Shown here piece after piece: positions 23,430 through 23,752 of a DNA stretch of 23,752 nt (its first letter is position 1; each line of letters opens with the position of its first letter). The stretch covers positions 1 to 23,752 of the forward strand of contig JACETA010000003.1 in NCBI GenBank assembly GCA_013911545.1. The letters run 5' to 3'. Both the position numbers and the translations under genes were made by a program. A model generated the notes under the pieces. The model was not told the DNA's origin. It was given only the letters and a program-made list of their open reading frames with translations, and did no database searches. This stretch comes from Chloroflexota bacterium (lineage in GTDB: Bacteria > Chloroflexota > Dehalococcoidia > Lucifugimonadales > Lucifugimonadaceae).

Positions 23430-23752
23430 ATGGCCGATCAAAAATATACATCAGAAGAGATAACAGTACTTAAAGGTTTAGAGGCTGTAAGAAAAAGGCC
23501 CGGAATGTATATTGGTACAACCGGACTAGAAGGTGTTCAGCACCTTATCCATGAAATTGTTGATAACAGTGTAGATGAGTCTATGGCTGGATTTTGTGAC
23601 ACTGTTGAAATTGTTTTAAATTCAGACGGATCTGTAACTGTCTCTGATAATGGCAGAGGTATACCTGTAGATGTAAAAAAAGGGACCGGAAAGTCTGCAC
23701 TTGAAATTGTAATGACTACCTTACATGCCGGAGGTAAATTTGAGAGTAAATC
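23430..23752 (+). CDS. gyrB: DNA gyrase subunit B, N-terminal part
   Basis: The frame is open to the window end, giving the first 107 residues of a protein normally 630-800 long. RKRPGMYIGTT (21-31), HEIVDNSVDE with E42 and N46, and VSDNGRGIPV with D73 are the GHKL ATPase motifs; these positions coincide with the catalytic E42, N46 and D73 of E. coli GyrB. The LHAGGKF at 98-104 (ATP-lid start) also matches. GyrB introduces negative supercoils with GyrA using ATP. ParE shares these motifs; the ALEIVMTTLHAGGKF context favours GyrB, but the distinguishing C-terminal region is outside the window. The ATG at 23430 is the first in frame near the family N-terminus; no Shine-Dalgarno is visible. Confidence 0.92.
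   Translation, partial: MADQKYTSEEITVLKGLEAVRKRPGMYIGTTGLEGVQHLIHEIVDNSVDESMAGFCDTVEIVLNSDGSVTVSDNGRGIPVDVKKGTGKSALEIVMTTLHAGGKFESK

Noticed and set aside
23430..23752. Possibility that the last gene is parE rather than gyrB
   Set aside because: The visible N-terminus cannot fully separate them, but the residues around 88-104 look more like GyrB; kept as gyrB with that caveat.
1..23752. tRNA, rRNA, insertion sequence, phage or attachment sites
   Set aside because: None found: no tRNA-like cloverleaf, no transposase or integrase, no inverted-repeat-bounded element, and codon style looks uniform across the window.

Overview
The window is an AT-rich (roughly 30% G+C by eye), densely packed bacterial chromosome segment. 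It holds 20 protein-coding genes, two of them cut by the window ends. No RNA gene, insertion sequence or CRISPR array was seen, and no gene-free stretch exceeds about 130 bases. Tight packing, many 1-4 base start/stop overlaps and AT-rich codon use suggest a streamlined, probably marine, bacterium. A lipoprotein protease with Pro/Thr 'PTPVPTATP' linkers, very large FtsX-type permeases without a membrane-fusion partner, and an enolase-superfamily gene near other sugar-acid genes all fit AT-rich marine Chloroflexota (SAR202/Dehalococcoidia-like). This assignment is inference from gene style, not from a phylogeny.

Layout. Bases 1-387 (+) are the 3' end of a mandelate racemase/enolase-superfamily gene. 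Bases 379-14855 (-) hold ten co-directional, nearly gapless genes. In transcription order they are a gamma-glutamyltransferase-like enzyme, a trypsin-like lipoprotein protease, a stand-alone trpB, two giant FtsX-like permeases, two ABC ATPases, an alpha/beta hydrolase, a PIG-L-type deacetylase and a HAD phosphatase. Bases 14909-18069 (+) hold a nitroreductase and then, after a small intergenic region, an aldehyde dehydrogenase translationally coupled to a UxuA-like (mannonate dehydratase family) TIM barrel. Bases 18066-23332 (-) form an acetoin-dehydrogenase-type operon (E1 alpha, E1 beta, E2, AcoX-like kinase, an inositol-monophosphatase-like protein, a VOC protein). Base 23430 to the end (+) is the 5' end of gyrB.

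How the genes work together. The two permeases and two ATPases look like one heteromeric ABC machine. It is probably a mechanotransmission or lipid/lipoprotein-handling system rather than a solute importer, because no binding protein is present. One ATPase has a degenerate signature motif and a C-terminal AbrB-like tail. The aldehyde dehydrogenase, UxuA-like protein and enolase-superfamily protein suggest oxidation of sugar acids. The aco-type operon suggests thiamine-diphosphate-dependent cleavage of acetoin or a 2-oxo acid to acetyl-CoA; its E3 must be encoded elsewhere. The strongest oddities are the IMPase-like protein lacking two metal-ligand aspartates next to AcoX, and the asymmetric twin-permease ABC system. 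I do not see a wholly new defence or mobile system here.
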